This document shows positions 34,709-42,015 of a stretch of 64,000 nucleotides of DNA, piece after piece (the first letter of the stretch is position 1; each line of letters starts with the position of its first letter). The notes beneath the pieces were generated by a model, which was given only the letters and a program-made list of their open reading frames with translations, ran no database searches and had not been told where the DNA came from. Location: the NCBI RefSeq assembly GCF_004765605.1, contig NZ_SRLC01000003.1:434001-498000 (forward strand), given 5' to 3'. Both the position numbers and the translations under genes were made by a program. Source of the DNA: Hymenobacter aquaticus (GTDB taxonomy: Bacteria; Bacteroidota; Bacteroidia; Cytophagales; Hymenobacteraceae).

Positions 34709-35299
34709 TTAGCGGATGCTAATACGGGAAACCTGATGATTGGTAAGCAAATATTCTTCGCCGCTTTCGGGGCAGGTGGCGTGGCCGGCGGCGTCGAACT
34801 GCAGGCGGTGCCCAAAGGCGCTCATCCAGCCGTGCTGCCGGGCCGGATTGCCATACACCAGCGCGTAGGGCTTCACGTCCTTAGTCACGACCGAGCCGGC
34901 GCCCACGAAGGCGTACTCACCCAGCCGCACGCCGCACACGATGGTGCTGTTGGCCCCGATGCTGACGCCTTTTTCCAGCACCGTGAGCTGGTACTGGCCG
35001 CGGCGCACCACGGCGCTGCGCGGGTTGCGCACGTTGGTAAACACCACCGAGGGACCCAAAAACACGTCGTCGGCGCACTCGACGCCGGTGTAAAGGCTCA
35101 CGTTGTTCTGCACCTTCACGTTGCGGCCCAGCTTCACGCCATCAGCTACCATTACGTTTTGGCCGATGCTGCACGCCTCGCCCAGCTCGCAGCCGGGCAT
35201 CAGGTGGGCAAAGTGCCAGATGCGGCACCCGGCTCCAATGCGGCAGCCTTCGTCGAGGACGGCGGTAGGGTGCGCAAAGTAGGCGGGGGCATCCGTCAC
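34709..35299 (-). CDS. Hexapeptide-repeat acyltransferase, WbpD-like
   Basis: This ~196-aa left-handed beta-helix N-acetyltransferase has imperfect hexapeptides (GCRIGAGCRI, CSIGQNVMVADGVKLGRNVK) and the FTNVRNPRSAVVRRGQYQLT and EKGVSIGANSTIVCG motifs of WbpD-type acetyltransferases that act on UDP-2-acetamido-3-aminouronate. The aminotransferase and oxidoreductase partners (WbpE, WbpB) are not in this window. There is no in-frame ATG at the expected position; GTG at 35299 (VTDAPAYFAHPTAVL) fits the family, and the frame is open to a TTG at 35344. It is the first gene of the nucleotide-sugar run. Confidence 0.85.
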   Translation of the reverse strand: MTDAPAYFAHPTAVLDEGCRIGAGCRIWHFAHLMPGCELGEACSIGQNVMVADGVKLGRNVKVQNNVSLYTGVECADDVFLGPSVVFTNVRNPRSAVVRRGQYQLTVLEKGVSIGANSTIVCGVRLGEYAFVGAGSVVTKDVKPYALVYGNPARQHGWMSAFGHRLQFDAAGHATCPESGEEYLLTNHQVSRISIR

Positions 35300-35429
35300 G
35301 GGAGGAGAAGATTGGAATCGGGTCAGCAGTTTTTGAGCCCGCAAAGGTAGGGCTTTTCGAAGGTTTGTCCGTTAAGAAGCCGAGAAGTTTAGCCGCCAGC
35401 CTCTTGCACGCGGTTTGGTAGTGAGAACT

Positions 35430-36293
35430 TTACCGGTTTTTGGTGGCCCGCACCATCCGGTCTTTGCCAAAAATGTCCTGCTGGGGCTCAACCGTAGCGT
35501 AGCCCTGCCCTCGCAGCAAGGTCACCAGTTCGGCCGCGTACTGCTCGTTGATTTCGAAGTAGAGGCCCCCACCCGGCCGCAGCCAGCGCTGGCCCAGCGC
35601 CCCAATGCGGCGGTAAAACAGCAGCGGGTCGTGGTCGGGCACGAACAGAGCCGTGGCGGGCTCGAAGTCCAGCACGTTGCGCCGCATCAGGGGCCGCTCG
35701 TTTTCCAGCACGTAGGGTGGGTTGCTCACCAGCACCGTCACCGAGCCGTCCGTAATTTCGGCGGGCTCCTGGGTTAGAATATCAGCCAGCACAAACTCCA
35801 CCGGGCTCTGGTAGCGGGCGGCATTGCGGCGGGCCACTGCCAGGGCGGCGGCCGAAATATCCACGCCCACCGTGCGCCGGGGCCGCAGGGCTTGCGCTAA
35901 AGCAATAGGAATACAGCCGCTGCCGGTGCCGATGTCGACGATGGTCAGGTCGGGCTGCCCCTGCTGCTCCTGAATAATCAGCGCCACCAGCTCCTCGGTT
36001 TCGGGCCTTGGAATAAGCGTGGCGGGCGTGACTTCCAGCTCCAGGCCGGCAAAGTAGGCCACGCCCAGCACGTACTGCACCGGCTCGTGGCGCAGCAGCC
36101 GGGCCTGCAGCGGCGGCACCAGCGCCAGTACTTCGGCGGGCACTTCCTCGGCGGCCCGCATCCGGCGCTGCAAGGGCGAAAGGTGCAGCAGATGGTCGAC
36201 CACCAGGCCCGCAATGCTGTCGGCTTCCGGGGCCGGATACAGAGGAGTTAGCGCGGCGGCCAGGCCGGTGGTGAGTTGGCGAATCGTGGGCAT
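35430..36293 (-). CDS. prmC: Release-factor glutamine methyltransferase
   Basis: This 287-aa SAM-dependent methyltransferase modifies the Gln of the GGQ motif in peptide-chain release factors. It has the HEPVQYVLGVAYFAGLEL and LIPRPETEELV motifs, SAM-binding IVDIGTGSGCIPIALAQ and the catalytic VSNPPYV. ATG at 36293 is chosen over the longer frame because it begins MPTIRQLTTGL, the usual start. It is divergent from ribD, with a repeat element in the shared region. Confidence 0.95.
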   Translation of the reverse strand: MPTIRQLTTGLAAALTPLYPAPEADSIAGLVVDHLLHLSPLQRRMRAAEEVPAEVLALVPPLQARLLRHEPVQYVLGVAYFAGLELEVTPATLIPRPETEELVALIIQEQQGQPDLTIVDIGTGSGCIPIALAQALRPRRTVGVDISAAALAVARRNAARYQSPVEFVLADILTQEPAEITDGSVTVLVSNPPYVLENERPLMRRNVLDFEPATALFVPDHDPLLFYRRIGALGQRWLRPGGGLYFEINEQYAAELVTLLRGQGYATVEPQQDIFGKDRMVRATKNR

Positions 36294-36302
36294 AATAGAG
36301 AG

Positions 36303-36395
36303 GTAGCGCGAACTTTGCAGCCCGCGTGGCTGAACGCGAATCGTGAAGGGGCACGAACCACAACCGAAGGTCGGCGTAGCCAAAGTTCGCGCTAC
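36303..36395. repeat. GTAGCGCGAACTTTG inverted-repeat element
   Basis: GTAGCGCGAACTTTG at 36303-36317 is exactly inverted at 36381-36395, enclosing 63 nt. It fills most of the space between the divergent starts of prmC and ribD. The same 15-mer forms the outer part of the longer element at 38129-38205. Confidence 0.75.
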
Positions 36396-36463
36396 GGAGC
36401 ACTGATCGACAAACCACCGCAGTGCGTACCTTCGGCACCTGCAAAGCTACGCTCTAACCCACC

Positions 36464-37495
36464 ATGACCGACTTTGACACTTTAATGATGCGCCGCGCGC
36501 TGGACCTGGCCCGCCTGGGTACCGGCTACGCCCGCCCTAATCCGCTGGTCGGCTGCGTGGTCACGCACGAGGGCCGCGTTATCGGGGAAGGCTGGCACCG
36601 GCAGTACGGCGGCCCCCACGCCGAAGTCAACGCCCTGGCCGCGGTGGCCGACCAGCGCCTGCTGGCCCACAGCCGGGTGTACGTTACGCTGGAACCCTGC
36701 TCCCACTTCGGCAAAACCCCGCCCTGCGCCGATTTGCTCATTGCCAAGGGCGTCAAGGAAGTGGTGGTCTGCAACCTAGACCCCAACCCGCTGGTGGCCG
36801 GCCGGGGCCTGGAAAAGCTGCGGGCCGCTGGCATCCACGTCGAAACCGGCGTGCTCGAAGCCGAAGGCCGCTGGCTGAACCGTCGGTTTTTCACCTTCCA
36901 GGAAAAAAAGCGGCCCTACGTGGTGCTCAAGTGGGCCGAAACGGCCGACGGCTACCTGGCCGGCCCCTACTTTCAGCCCGTGCGCATCAGCGGGCCGCTA
37001 GCCCAGGCCGCCGTACACCAGTGGCGCACCGAGGAGCAGGCCATTCTGGTCGGCACCCGCACCGCTCTGCACGACAATCCCCGCCTCAACGCCCGCGAAT
37101 GGCCCGGCCAGAACCCGATTCGGGTCGTTATCGACAAAAACCTGAGCTTGCCGCCCACCCACCACTTGTTCGATGGCCAGCAGCCCACGCTGGTGTATAC
37201 CTACCGGGAGCGGGCCACCAAGGACAACCTGGGCTACATCACGCTTTCCGAGGCCGACGACCTGTTTCCGCAGCTCTTCAGCAACCTCTACCAGCGCAAC
37301 GTGCAGTCGGTGCTGGTGGAGGGCGGGCCCACGGTACTCAGCTCCCTGCTGCGCGACGGGCTCTGGGATGAAATGCGGATTCTGCGCAGCCGCCAGAACT
37401 TGGGCGGCGGTATTGCCGCCCCCAGACACGGCCTCTCCGGCCTGCACGAGCAGTTCACCCTGGGCGAAGACGACGTGTTTGTGTACAGGCAGTGA
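36464..37495 (+). CDS. ribD: Bifunctional diaminohydroxyphosphoribosylaminopyrimidine deaminase / 5-amino-6-ribosylaminouracil reductase
   Basis: This 343-aa riboflavin enzyme has an N-terminal deaminase (RPNPLVGCVVTHEG; zinc ligands His52, Cys79 and Cys88 with catalytic Glu54 in HAE and PCSHFGKTPPC) and a C-terminal reductase (VVLKWAETADGYLAG, EEQAILVGTRTAL, SVLVEGGPTVLSSLLRDG). Both domains are complete. The stop TGA is the first TGA of a tandem-repeat unit (see the element starting 37492). No other riboflavin genes are nearby. Confidence 0.97.
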   Translation: MTDFDTLMMRRALDLARLGTGYARPNPLVGCVVTHEGRVIGEGWHRQYGGPHAEVNALAAVADQRLLAHSRVYVTLEPCSHFGKTPPCADLLIAKGVKEVVVCNLDPNPLVAGRGLEKLRAAGIHVETGVLEAEGRWLNRRFFTFQEKKRPYVVLKWAETADGYLAGPYFQPVRISGPLAQAAVHQWRTEEQAILVGTRTALHDNPRLNAREWPGQNPIRVVIDKNLSLPPTHHLFDGQQPTLVYTYRERATKDNLGYITLSEADDLFPQLFSNLYQRNVQSVLVEGGPTVLSSLLRDGLWDEMRILRSRQNLGGGIAAPRHGLSGLHEQFTLGEDDVFVYRQ

Positions 37496-37637
37496 GATGG
37501 TGATTTAGTGAGTTAGTGAGTTGTTATCCGAGCTGCGCGGTTCTGCGCCAGCGGAACAAAACGCACCATTTCACTATTTCACCATCTCACCGCTACTCAC
37601 GAAGTCACTAAATCACTAAATCACCATTTCACCGCTC
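37492..37637. repeat. Octamer-hairpin element, GTGATTTA/GTGAGTTA type (contains ribD stop)
   Basis: Starting at 37492 there are four 8-nt units (GTGAGATG, GTGATTTA, GTGAGTTA, GTGAGTTG). The TGA in the first is the ribD stop. The opposite half is inverted and also built of such units (GTGAAATG, GTGATTTA twice, GTGACTTC and others when read on the minus strand). It ends immediately before the ATG at 37638. Confidence 0.8.
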
Positions 37638-38120
37638 ATGGCTGAAGAACTCATCCTCGATACCACGCTTACCAAAGCCGAAAAATACCGCCAGCTCCTG
37701 CCCCAGATTGAAGCTTTGACCACCGGGGAGCCCGATTTAGTGGCCAATCTGGCCAATACGGCCGCCGCCCTGCGCCAGGCGTTCGGCTTTTTCTGGGTGG
37801 GCTTCTACCTGGTCAAAAACGACGAGCTGGTGCTGGGTCCATTCCAGGGGCCCATTGCCTGCACCCGCATCCGCAAGGGCAAGGGGGTGTGCGGCGGCAG
37901 TTGGGCCCAGGCCCAAACCCTGCTCGTGCCCGACGTGGAGCAGTTTCCCGGTCACATTGCCTGCAGCTCCGAGTCGAAGTCGGAAATCGTAGTGCCCATT
38001 CTGAAAGACGGCCAGGTAGTGGCCGTGCTCGACGTGGACAGTGACCAGCTCAACGACTTCGACCACGACGACCAGGCGGCGCTGGAGCAGCTCATGCAAC
38101 TGGCCGCCGGCTGGTTTTAG
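37638..38120 (+). CDS. msrC: Free methionine-(R)-sulfoxide reductase (GAF domain)
   Basis: This 160-aa GAF-fold enzyme reduces free methionine-R-sulfoxide. The three functional cysteines lie at 75 (GPIACTRI), 85 (GVCGGSW) and 109 (HIACSSES), with the 10- and 24-residue spacing of the E. coli enzyme. The core FFWVGFYLVKNDELVLGPFQ and the SKSEIVVPILKDGQVVAVLDVDS stretches match the family. It sits alone between a repeat element and a terminator. ATG at 37638. Confidence 0.93.
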   Translation: MAEELILDTTLTKAEKYRQLLPQIEALTTGEPDLVANLANTAAALRQAFGFFWVGFYLVKNDELVLGPFQGPIACTRIRKGKGVCGGSWAQAQTLLVPDVEQFPGHIACSSESKSEIVVPILKDGQVVAVLDVDSDQLNDFDHDDQAALEQLMQLAAGWF

Positions 38121-38128
38121 CAAGGGCC

Positions 38129-38205
38129 GTAGCGCGAACTTTGTAGTTCGCGTGCCCCGCGCCAGTCGAGTTGTTCAGGCACGCGAACTACAAAGTTCGC
38201 GCTAC
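38129..38205. repeat. GTAGCGCGAACTTTG inverted-repeat element, long form
   Basis: A perfect 28-bp inverted repeat occupies 38129-38156 and 38178-38205 around a 21-nt loop. Its outer 15 bp equal the element at 36303-36395. Each arm itself is nearly palindromic (CGCGAACT / AGTTCGCG). Confidence 0.85.
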
Positions 38206-38206
38206 T

Positions 38207-38242
38207 AAAAAAGGCCCGCAGCACAATACTACGGGCCTTTTT
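38207..38242. terminator. Bidirectional rho-independent terminator
   Basis: AAAAAGGCCCG and CGGGCCTTTTT lie between the convergent ends of msrC (38120) and psd (38266), directly after the repeat element. Confidence 0.88.
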
Positions 38243-38265
38243 GTATTCAAAAAGAGGAAAGGAAA

Positions 38266-38952
38266 TTAGCTACCGAACAAGCCGGGCTGGGTGCTTTTGA
38301 GCTGGGCAATAACGGTCTGGCCGCCTTTCACCTTTTCCCCGATCTGCACCTTCACCTCCGTGTCGAGGGGCACGAACAAATCGACGCGGGAGCCGAACTT
38401 GATGAAGCCGAACTCCTCGCCCTGGCTTACTTCGTCGCCCTCGTTCACGTACCACACGATGCGGCGGGCCATAGCGCCGGCAATCTGGCGGAACAATACC
38501 ATCGGCCCGGCTTCCGACTGCACCACGACCGTCGTCCGCTCGTTTTTGGTGCTGCTCTTCGGGTGCCAGGCCACCAGGTAGTTGCCGGGGTGGTACTTGA
38601 AGTAGCGCACGATGCCCGAAATCGGGTTGCGGGTGATATGCACGTTAATCGGCGACATGAAGATGCTGATCTGCTTGCGCATGTCGTCGAAGTACTCCGG
38701 CTCGTGCACGTCCTCGATGACCACCACTTTGCCATCGGCGGGGGCGATGAGCAGGTCTTCGTGGGTGAGCAGGTTGCGGAAGGGGCTGCGGAAAAACTGG
38801 AGCAGCAGCAGGAAGGCAATGACGGAGGCGCCGGCAAAAATCCGGTTGAAGGTGACGGCGCGGGCGTTGAACTGGAACAACAGCAGGTTGAGGGCCAGCA
38901 AAGCCAGCAACGTGAAGAAAAGTATGCGTCGTCCTTCTTTGTGAATCTTCAT
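38266..38952 (-). CDS. psd: Phosphatidylserine decarboxylase
   Basis: This 228-aa membrane-associated pyruvoyl enzyme makes phosphatidylethanolamine from phosphatidylserine. Two N-terminal membrane spans (LFFTLLALLALNLLLFQF, FAGASVIAFLLLLQFF) precede IAPADGKVV and ISIFMSPINVHITRNPISG. The self-cleavage site is Gly187-Ser188 in FGFIKFGSRVDLF, where Ser becomes the pyruvoyl group. This is the short form usual in Bacteroidota. cdsA, which feeds the same pathway, is two genes upstream on the same strand; the serine transferase itself is not here. Confidence 0.96.
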   Translation of the reverse strand: MKIHKEGRRILFFTLLALLALNLLLFQFNARAVTFNRIFAGASVIAFLLLLQFFRSPFRNLLTHEDLLIAPADGKVVVIEDVHEPEYFDDMRKQISIFMSPINVHITRNPISGIVRYFKYHPGNYLVAWHPKSSTKNERTTVVVQSEAGPMVLFRQIAGAMARRIVWYVNEGDEVSQGEEFGFIKFGSRVDLFVPLDTEVKVQIGEKVKGGQTVIAQLKSTQPGLFGS

Positions 38953-39071
38953 AAATCGCAGATTAGCGCTGAGTCGGGAGAGAAATTTCGCTGGTTCAGA
39001 CGCTATTATCGGAAACAGAAGCTGGCAAAATAATATTCCCAGCTAAACCATTACGTGTCAAACTACACAAA

Positions 39072-39101
39072 GATAGCCCGAGCCTCCCGGCCCGGGCTAT
39101 C
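39072..39101 (-). terminator. Stem-loop downstream of gdhA
   Basis: GATAGCCCG pairs with CGGGCTATC around 12 nt. It lies beyond the tandem-repeat element downstream of gdhA; read on the minus strand it is followed by TTTGTGT, so it may terminate gdhA transcription before psd. Confidence 0.5.
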
Positions 39102-39126
39102 CGAAAGCAAATATAGCCGCGGAACA

Positions 39127-39241
39127 GTGAAATAGCGAATGAGTGAATGAGTGAGTTTTATGTTCGATTTGCGCGGACTCGCGCCACTTGCGCAAATCGA
39201 ACATAAAACTTCGCTCATTCACTCATTCACTCATTCACCGC
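39127..39241. repeat. Octamer-hairpin element, GTGAATGA type with long core stem
   Basis: The left arm begins at 39127 with four 8-nt units (GTGAAATA, GCGAATGA, GTGAATGA, GTGAGTTT) and continues into TATGTTCGATTTGCGC. The right arm from 39190 to 39240 is its inverse with three GTGAATGA units. It begins one base after the gdhA stop codon (complement of 39242-39244). Confidence 0.83.
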
Positions 39242-40528
39242 TTAGAAGCCGCCGCGGAACTTGTAGGTCTGGGCTACTTTGTCGATGGCTACCACGTAGG
39301 CGGCGATGCGCATCGGCACGTTGTACTTCTGGCTGGTGGCGTACACTTTCTCGAAGGCATCGGTCATGATGCGCTCGGCGCGCTCAATCACCATGTCTTC
39401 GCTCCACTTGTAGCCGAGGCGGTTTTGGACCCACTCGAAGTAGGAAACCGTTACGCCGCCGGAGTTGGCCAGGATGTCGGGCACCACCATGATGCCTTTC
39501 TCGTTGATGATGGGGTCGGCGGAAGCCGAGGTCGGGCCATTGGCGCCTTCCACGATGAGCTTGGCCTTGATGTCGTGGGCGTTGTGCTCGGTAATGACGT
39601 CTTCCACGGCGGCGGGCACCAGCACGTCCACGTCGGCGAGCAGCAGCTCATCGGCGTTCATGAGGGTAGCGCCGGTGTAGCCTTCAAGGCGGCCGTTGTG
39701 CACGTTTTTGTAGGCAATGGCTTCATCGATGTTGATGCCGTTGTCGTTCCAGTAGGCGCCGCTGATGTCGGATACGCCCTTGATTTTCACGCCTTTCTCA
39801 GCCAGCAGCTTGGCGGCCCAGGAGCCCACGTTGCCGAAGCCCTGCACCACGGCCGACGACTCTTCGGGCTTCATGCCCAGCTTGCCCATGGCGGCCAGAG
39901 CGGATACCATTACGCCGCGGCCGGTGGCCTCGGTGCGGCCCAGCGAGCCACCCATTACCAGGGGCTTACCGGTCACTACGGCGGGCGAGGTAGCGCCTAC
40001 CGTTTTGCTGAATTCGTCCATCAGCCAGGCCATTTCGCGGGGGCCGGTGCCCATGTCGGGAGCCGGAATGTCGCGGTCGGGGCCGAATACGTCCTTCATG
40101 GCCAGGGTGTAGCCGCGGGTCAGACGCTCGATTTCGCCGGGGCTCATGGCCGTCGGGTCGCAGATGATACCGCCTTTGGCACCGCCGTAGGGAATGTCAA
40201 CCACGGCGCACTTCCACGTCATCCAGGCCGCCAGGGCCTTTACTTCGTCGATGTGCACGTTCATGTCGTAGCGGATACCGCCTTTCGAGGGGCCCAGGAT
40301 GGTGTTGTGCACCACGCGGTAGCCTTCGAATACACGCACTTTGCCATTGTCCATCGTCACCGGGATGTTGACGATAACCTGCTTGTCGGGCGCTTTCAGG
40401 ACGTTATACGTTGAATCGTCGAGCCCCAGGATTTCCGCCGCGATGTTGAAGCGCGACATCATTGATTCCAGGGGATTTTCACGGTCCATGATTGGAGCCG
40501 GCTCTTTGTACACCGTGGTGGCAGCCAT
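39242..40528 (-). CDS. gdhA: Glutamate dehydrogenase
   Basis: This 428-aa ELFV-family dehydrogenase interconverts glutamate and 2-oxoglutarate plus ammonia. It shows GPSKGGIRYD (80-89), catalytic Lys118 in PYGGAKGGI, DMGTGPREMAWLMDEFSKTV and the Rossmann GFGNVGSWAAKLLAEKG. The C-terminus has VTVSYFEWVQNR. Length is normal for the hexameric enzyme. The start ATG lies at 40528. Its 5' flank carries an unusual 84-bp tandem repeat (40738-40905) that could regulate it. Confidence 0.97.
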   Translation of the reverse strand: MAATTVYKEPAPIMDRENPLESMMSRFNIAAEILGLDDSTYNVLKAPDKQVIVNIPVTMDNGKVRVFEGYRVVHNTILGPSKGGIRYDMNVHIDEVKALAAWMTWKCAVVDIPYGGAKGGIICDPTAMSPGEIERLTRGYTLAMKDVFGPDRDIPAPDMGTGPREMAWLMDEFSKTVGATSPAVVTGKPLVMGGSLGRTEATGRGVMVSALAAMGKLGMKPEESSAVVQGFGNVGSWAAKLLAEKGVKIKGVSDISGAYWNDNGINIDEAIAYKNVHNGRLEGYTGATLMNADELLLADVDVLVPAAVEDVITEHNAHDIKAKLIVEGANGPTSASADPIINEKGIMVVPDILANSGGVTVSYFEWVQNRLGYKWSEDMVIERAERIMTDAFEKVYATSQKYNVPMRIAAYVVAIDKVAQTYKFRGGF

Positions 40529-41020
40529 ACGGGAAGAGTGAATTGTGATGGGTGGGTAAGAAAAAAAAGGCGGGGCTCAGCGGTGGGAAGCCGGAACCGG
40601 ACGCCGGATTTGAGGGCTCAAAGGTAGTAGATTATGCCATACGCAGGAAAACGCGGCGGGGTGCAGCTTTGCCGGCCCGCGCCAGCAGATTAGCGGCGGG
40701 CCAAGGCCGCTTCCCGACTGGCGAAAAGGGGGTTGTAGTACTCTCCAACCCTGTTTTTACAAGCAGCCGGCCCTTAGGAGTACTCTATAAATGACTTTCG
40801 GCATGCTAAACTTGCTTCGGCGTACTCCCCAAACGAGTTTTTACTGGCCGAATGCTGGTTGGAGTACTCTACAAATGACTTTCGGCAAGAAATATAGGAT
40901 TTGTAGAGTACTATCATTGAATTTTAACCAGCAACAATAGAATAGGAGAGTCCCCCAAACCTGTTTTGGAATGCGGCATAGGCAGTAGCGCCGACTTTGT
41001 GGTTCGCACTACATCGTTCG
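40529..41020. other. 492-bp gene-free region between gdhA and cdsA
   Basis: This region is upstream of gdhA and downstream of cdsA. From 40529 to about 40737 I see nothing beyond A-rich sequence near 40560. From 40738 it holds the 84-bp tandem repeat, then AT-rich DNA to about 40945, a shortened repeat-like block (CCCCCAAACCTGTTTTGG around 40952-40970), and a degenerate GTAGCG-type block at 40985-41012. No convincing coding frame is present. Confidence 0.6.
40738..40905. repeat. 84-bp tandem repeat with AGTACTC motifs
   Basis: Two copies, starting at 40738 and 40822, are 84 bp apart. Each carries GTACTCyCCAAmC, a GTTTTTAC block, and then GGAGTACTCTAyAAATGACT with TTCGGCA following (40777-40803 and 40861-40887, 26 of 27 bases identical). 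A 14-bp perfect inverted repeat AGTACTCTACAAAT / ATTTGTAGAGTACT lies at 40863-40876 and 40899-40912. It sits about 210-380 bp upstream of the gdhA start. Confidence 0.75.
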
Positions 41021-41899
41021 TTAGCCGAAGAGCAGCTGCAGCACCGCCAGCACGGGCAGGATGAACAGGAAGGCGTCGAACCGGTCGAGCAGGCCGCCGT
41101 GGCCGGGCATGATGCGGCCCGAGTCCTTGACGCCCACGCTGCGCTTGAGCATGGACTCGGCCAGGTCGCCCAAGGGGCCGAAGACGGCCACGGTGCCGGC
41201 AGCTACGAGGCGGTAGGCCAGGGACAAATCGGTGAGCCAGAAGCCCAGAGCCCAGCCCATGACCAGCGTGAGCAGGAAGCCGCCGACGGCCCCTTCCCAG
41301 GTTTTACCGGGCGAGATTTTGGGAGCCAGCTTGTGCTTGCCGAAGGTTTTGCCGGCGGCGTAGGCCCCGATATCGGAGCACCAGACCAGCAAGAGCAGGG
41401 CCACGATGCGGCGGTAGTCGTAGCCGGTGCCACTGCTAAAGGCCACCACGTTGAGCAGGCTCATGGGCAGGCTCACGTAGAGCAAGCCCAGAAGGGCAAC
41501 TCCGACGTTGGCGAAGGGCGAGAAATTCTGATTCTCGCGGGGCCAGGCGTACATTTCCCGTAAAATCAGAATGGTGGGCAGGAGAATAATACACCCTATC
41601 AGAAGTAGCCCCGCAGCATCGAATATGTCTCCGCCAAACATTGCGAACTGTCCACGTTGGGACAGCAATGAACTGGCTACAATACATATCGACCCGAAAA
41701 TCAACAAGCTAATGCTGATACCCAAGATGGCCGCCGGCTTGTAGCCCGCCTTCTGCATCATGCGGTAAAACTCGTGCAGCATCTTGGCCTGCACGGCGGC
41801 AAAGAAAATAGCAAACGTCCAGGCGCCGTACCACACGCTGCCCAGCAGCAGCACGGCCCCGATGACGCCGAAGATGACGCGCTGGGCCAGGTTGGACAT
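41021..41899 (-). CDS. cdsA: Phosphatidate cytidylyltransferase
   Basis: This multi-span enzyme makes CDP-diacylglycerol from phosphatidate and CTP. The C-terminal signature GPLGDLAESMLKRSVGVKDS with GRIMPGHGGLLDRFDA is complete, and SPGKTWEGAVGGF is also present. About seven hydrophobic segments are visible. ATG at 41899 (MSNLAQRVIFGVIGA) is the usual family start; a TTG at 41971 would add a 24-residue Pro/Ala-rich extension. It lies downstream of the CPBP protease gene on the same strand and probably shares its transcript. Confidence 0.95.
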   Translation of the reverse strand: MSNLAQRVIFGVIGAVLLLGSVWYGAWTFAIFFAAVQAKMLHEFYRMMQKAGYKPAAILGISISLLIFGSICIVASSLLSQRGQFAMFGGDIFDAAGLLLIGCIILLPTILILREMYAWPRENQNFSPFANVGVALLGLLYVSLPMSLLNVVAFSSGTGYDYRRIVALLLLVWCSDIGAYAAGKTFGKHKLAPKISPGKTWEGAVGGFLLTLVMGWALGFWLTDLSLAYRLVAAGTVAVFGPLGDLAESMLKRSVGVKDSGRIMPGHGGLLDRFDAFLFILPVLAVLQLLFG

Positions 41900-42015
41900 G
41901 GGCTTTTTTCCGTCGGCGCCGGGAGCAGCTTCGGGGGCAGTGGTAGCGGGCGAGGGTGAGGGCTCTGACAACGGAAATCAGGAAAATCGGGCGGGAGAAA
42001 AGACGGGGCAGCGGG

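Noticed and set aside
29830..39241. Possible CRISPR arrays
   Set aside because: The repeats are 8 nt, contiguous and arranged as inverted arms without spacers, so they are not CRISPR; no cas genes are present.
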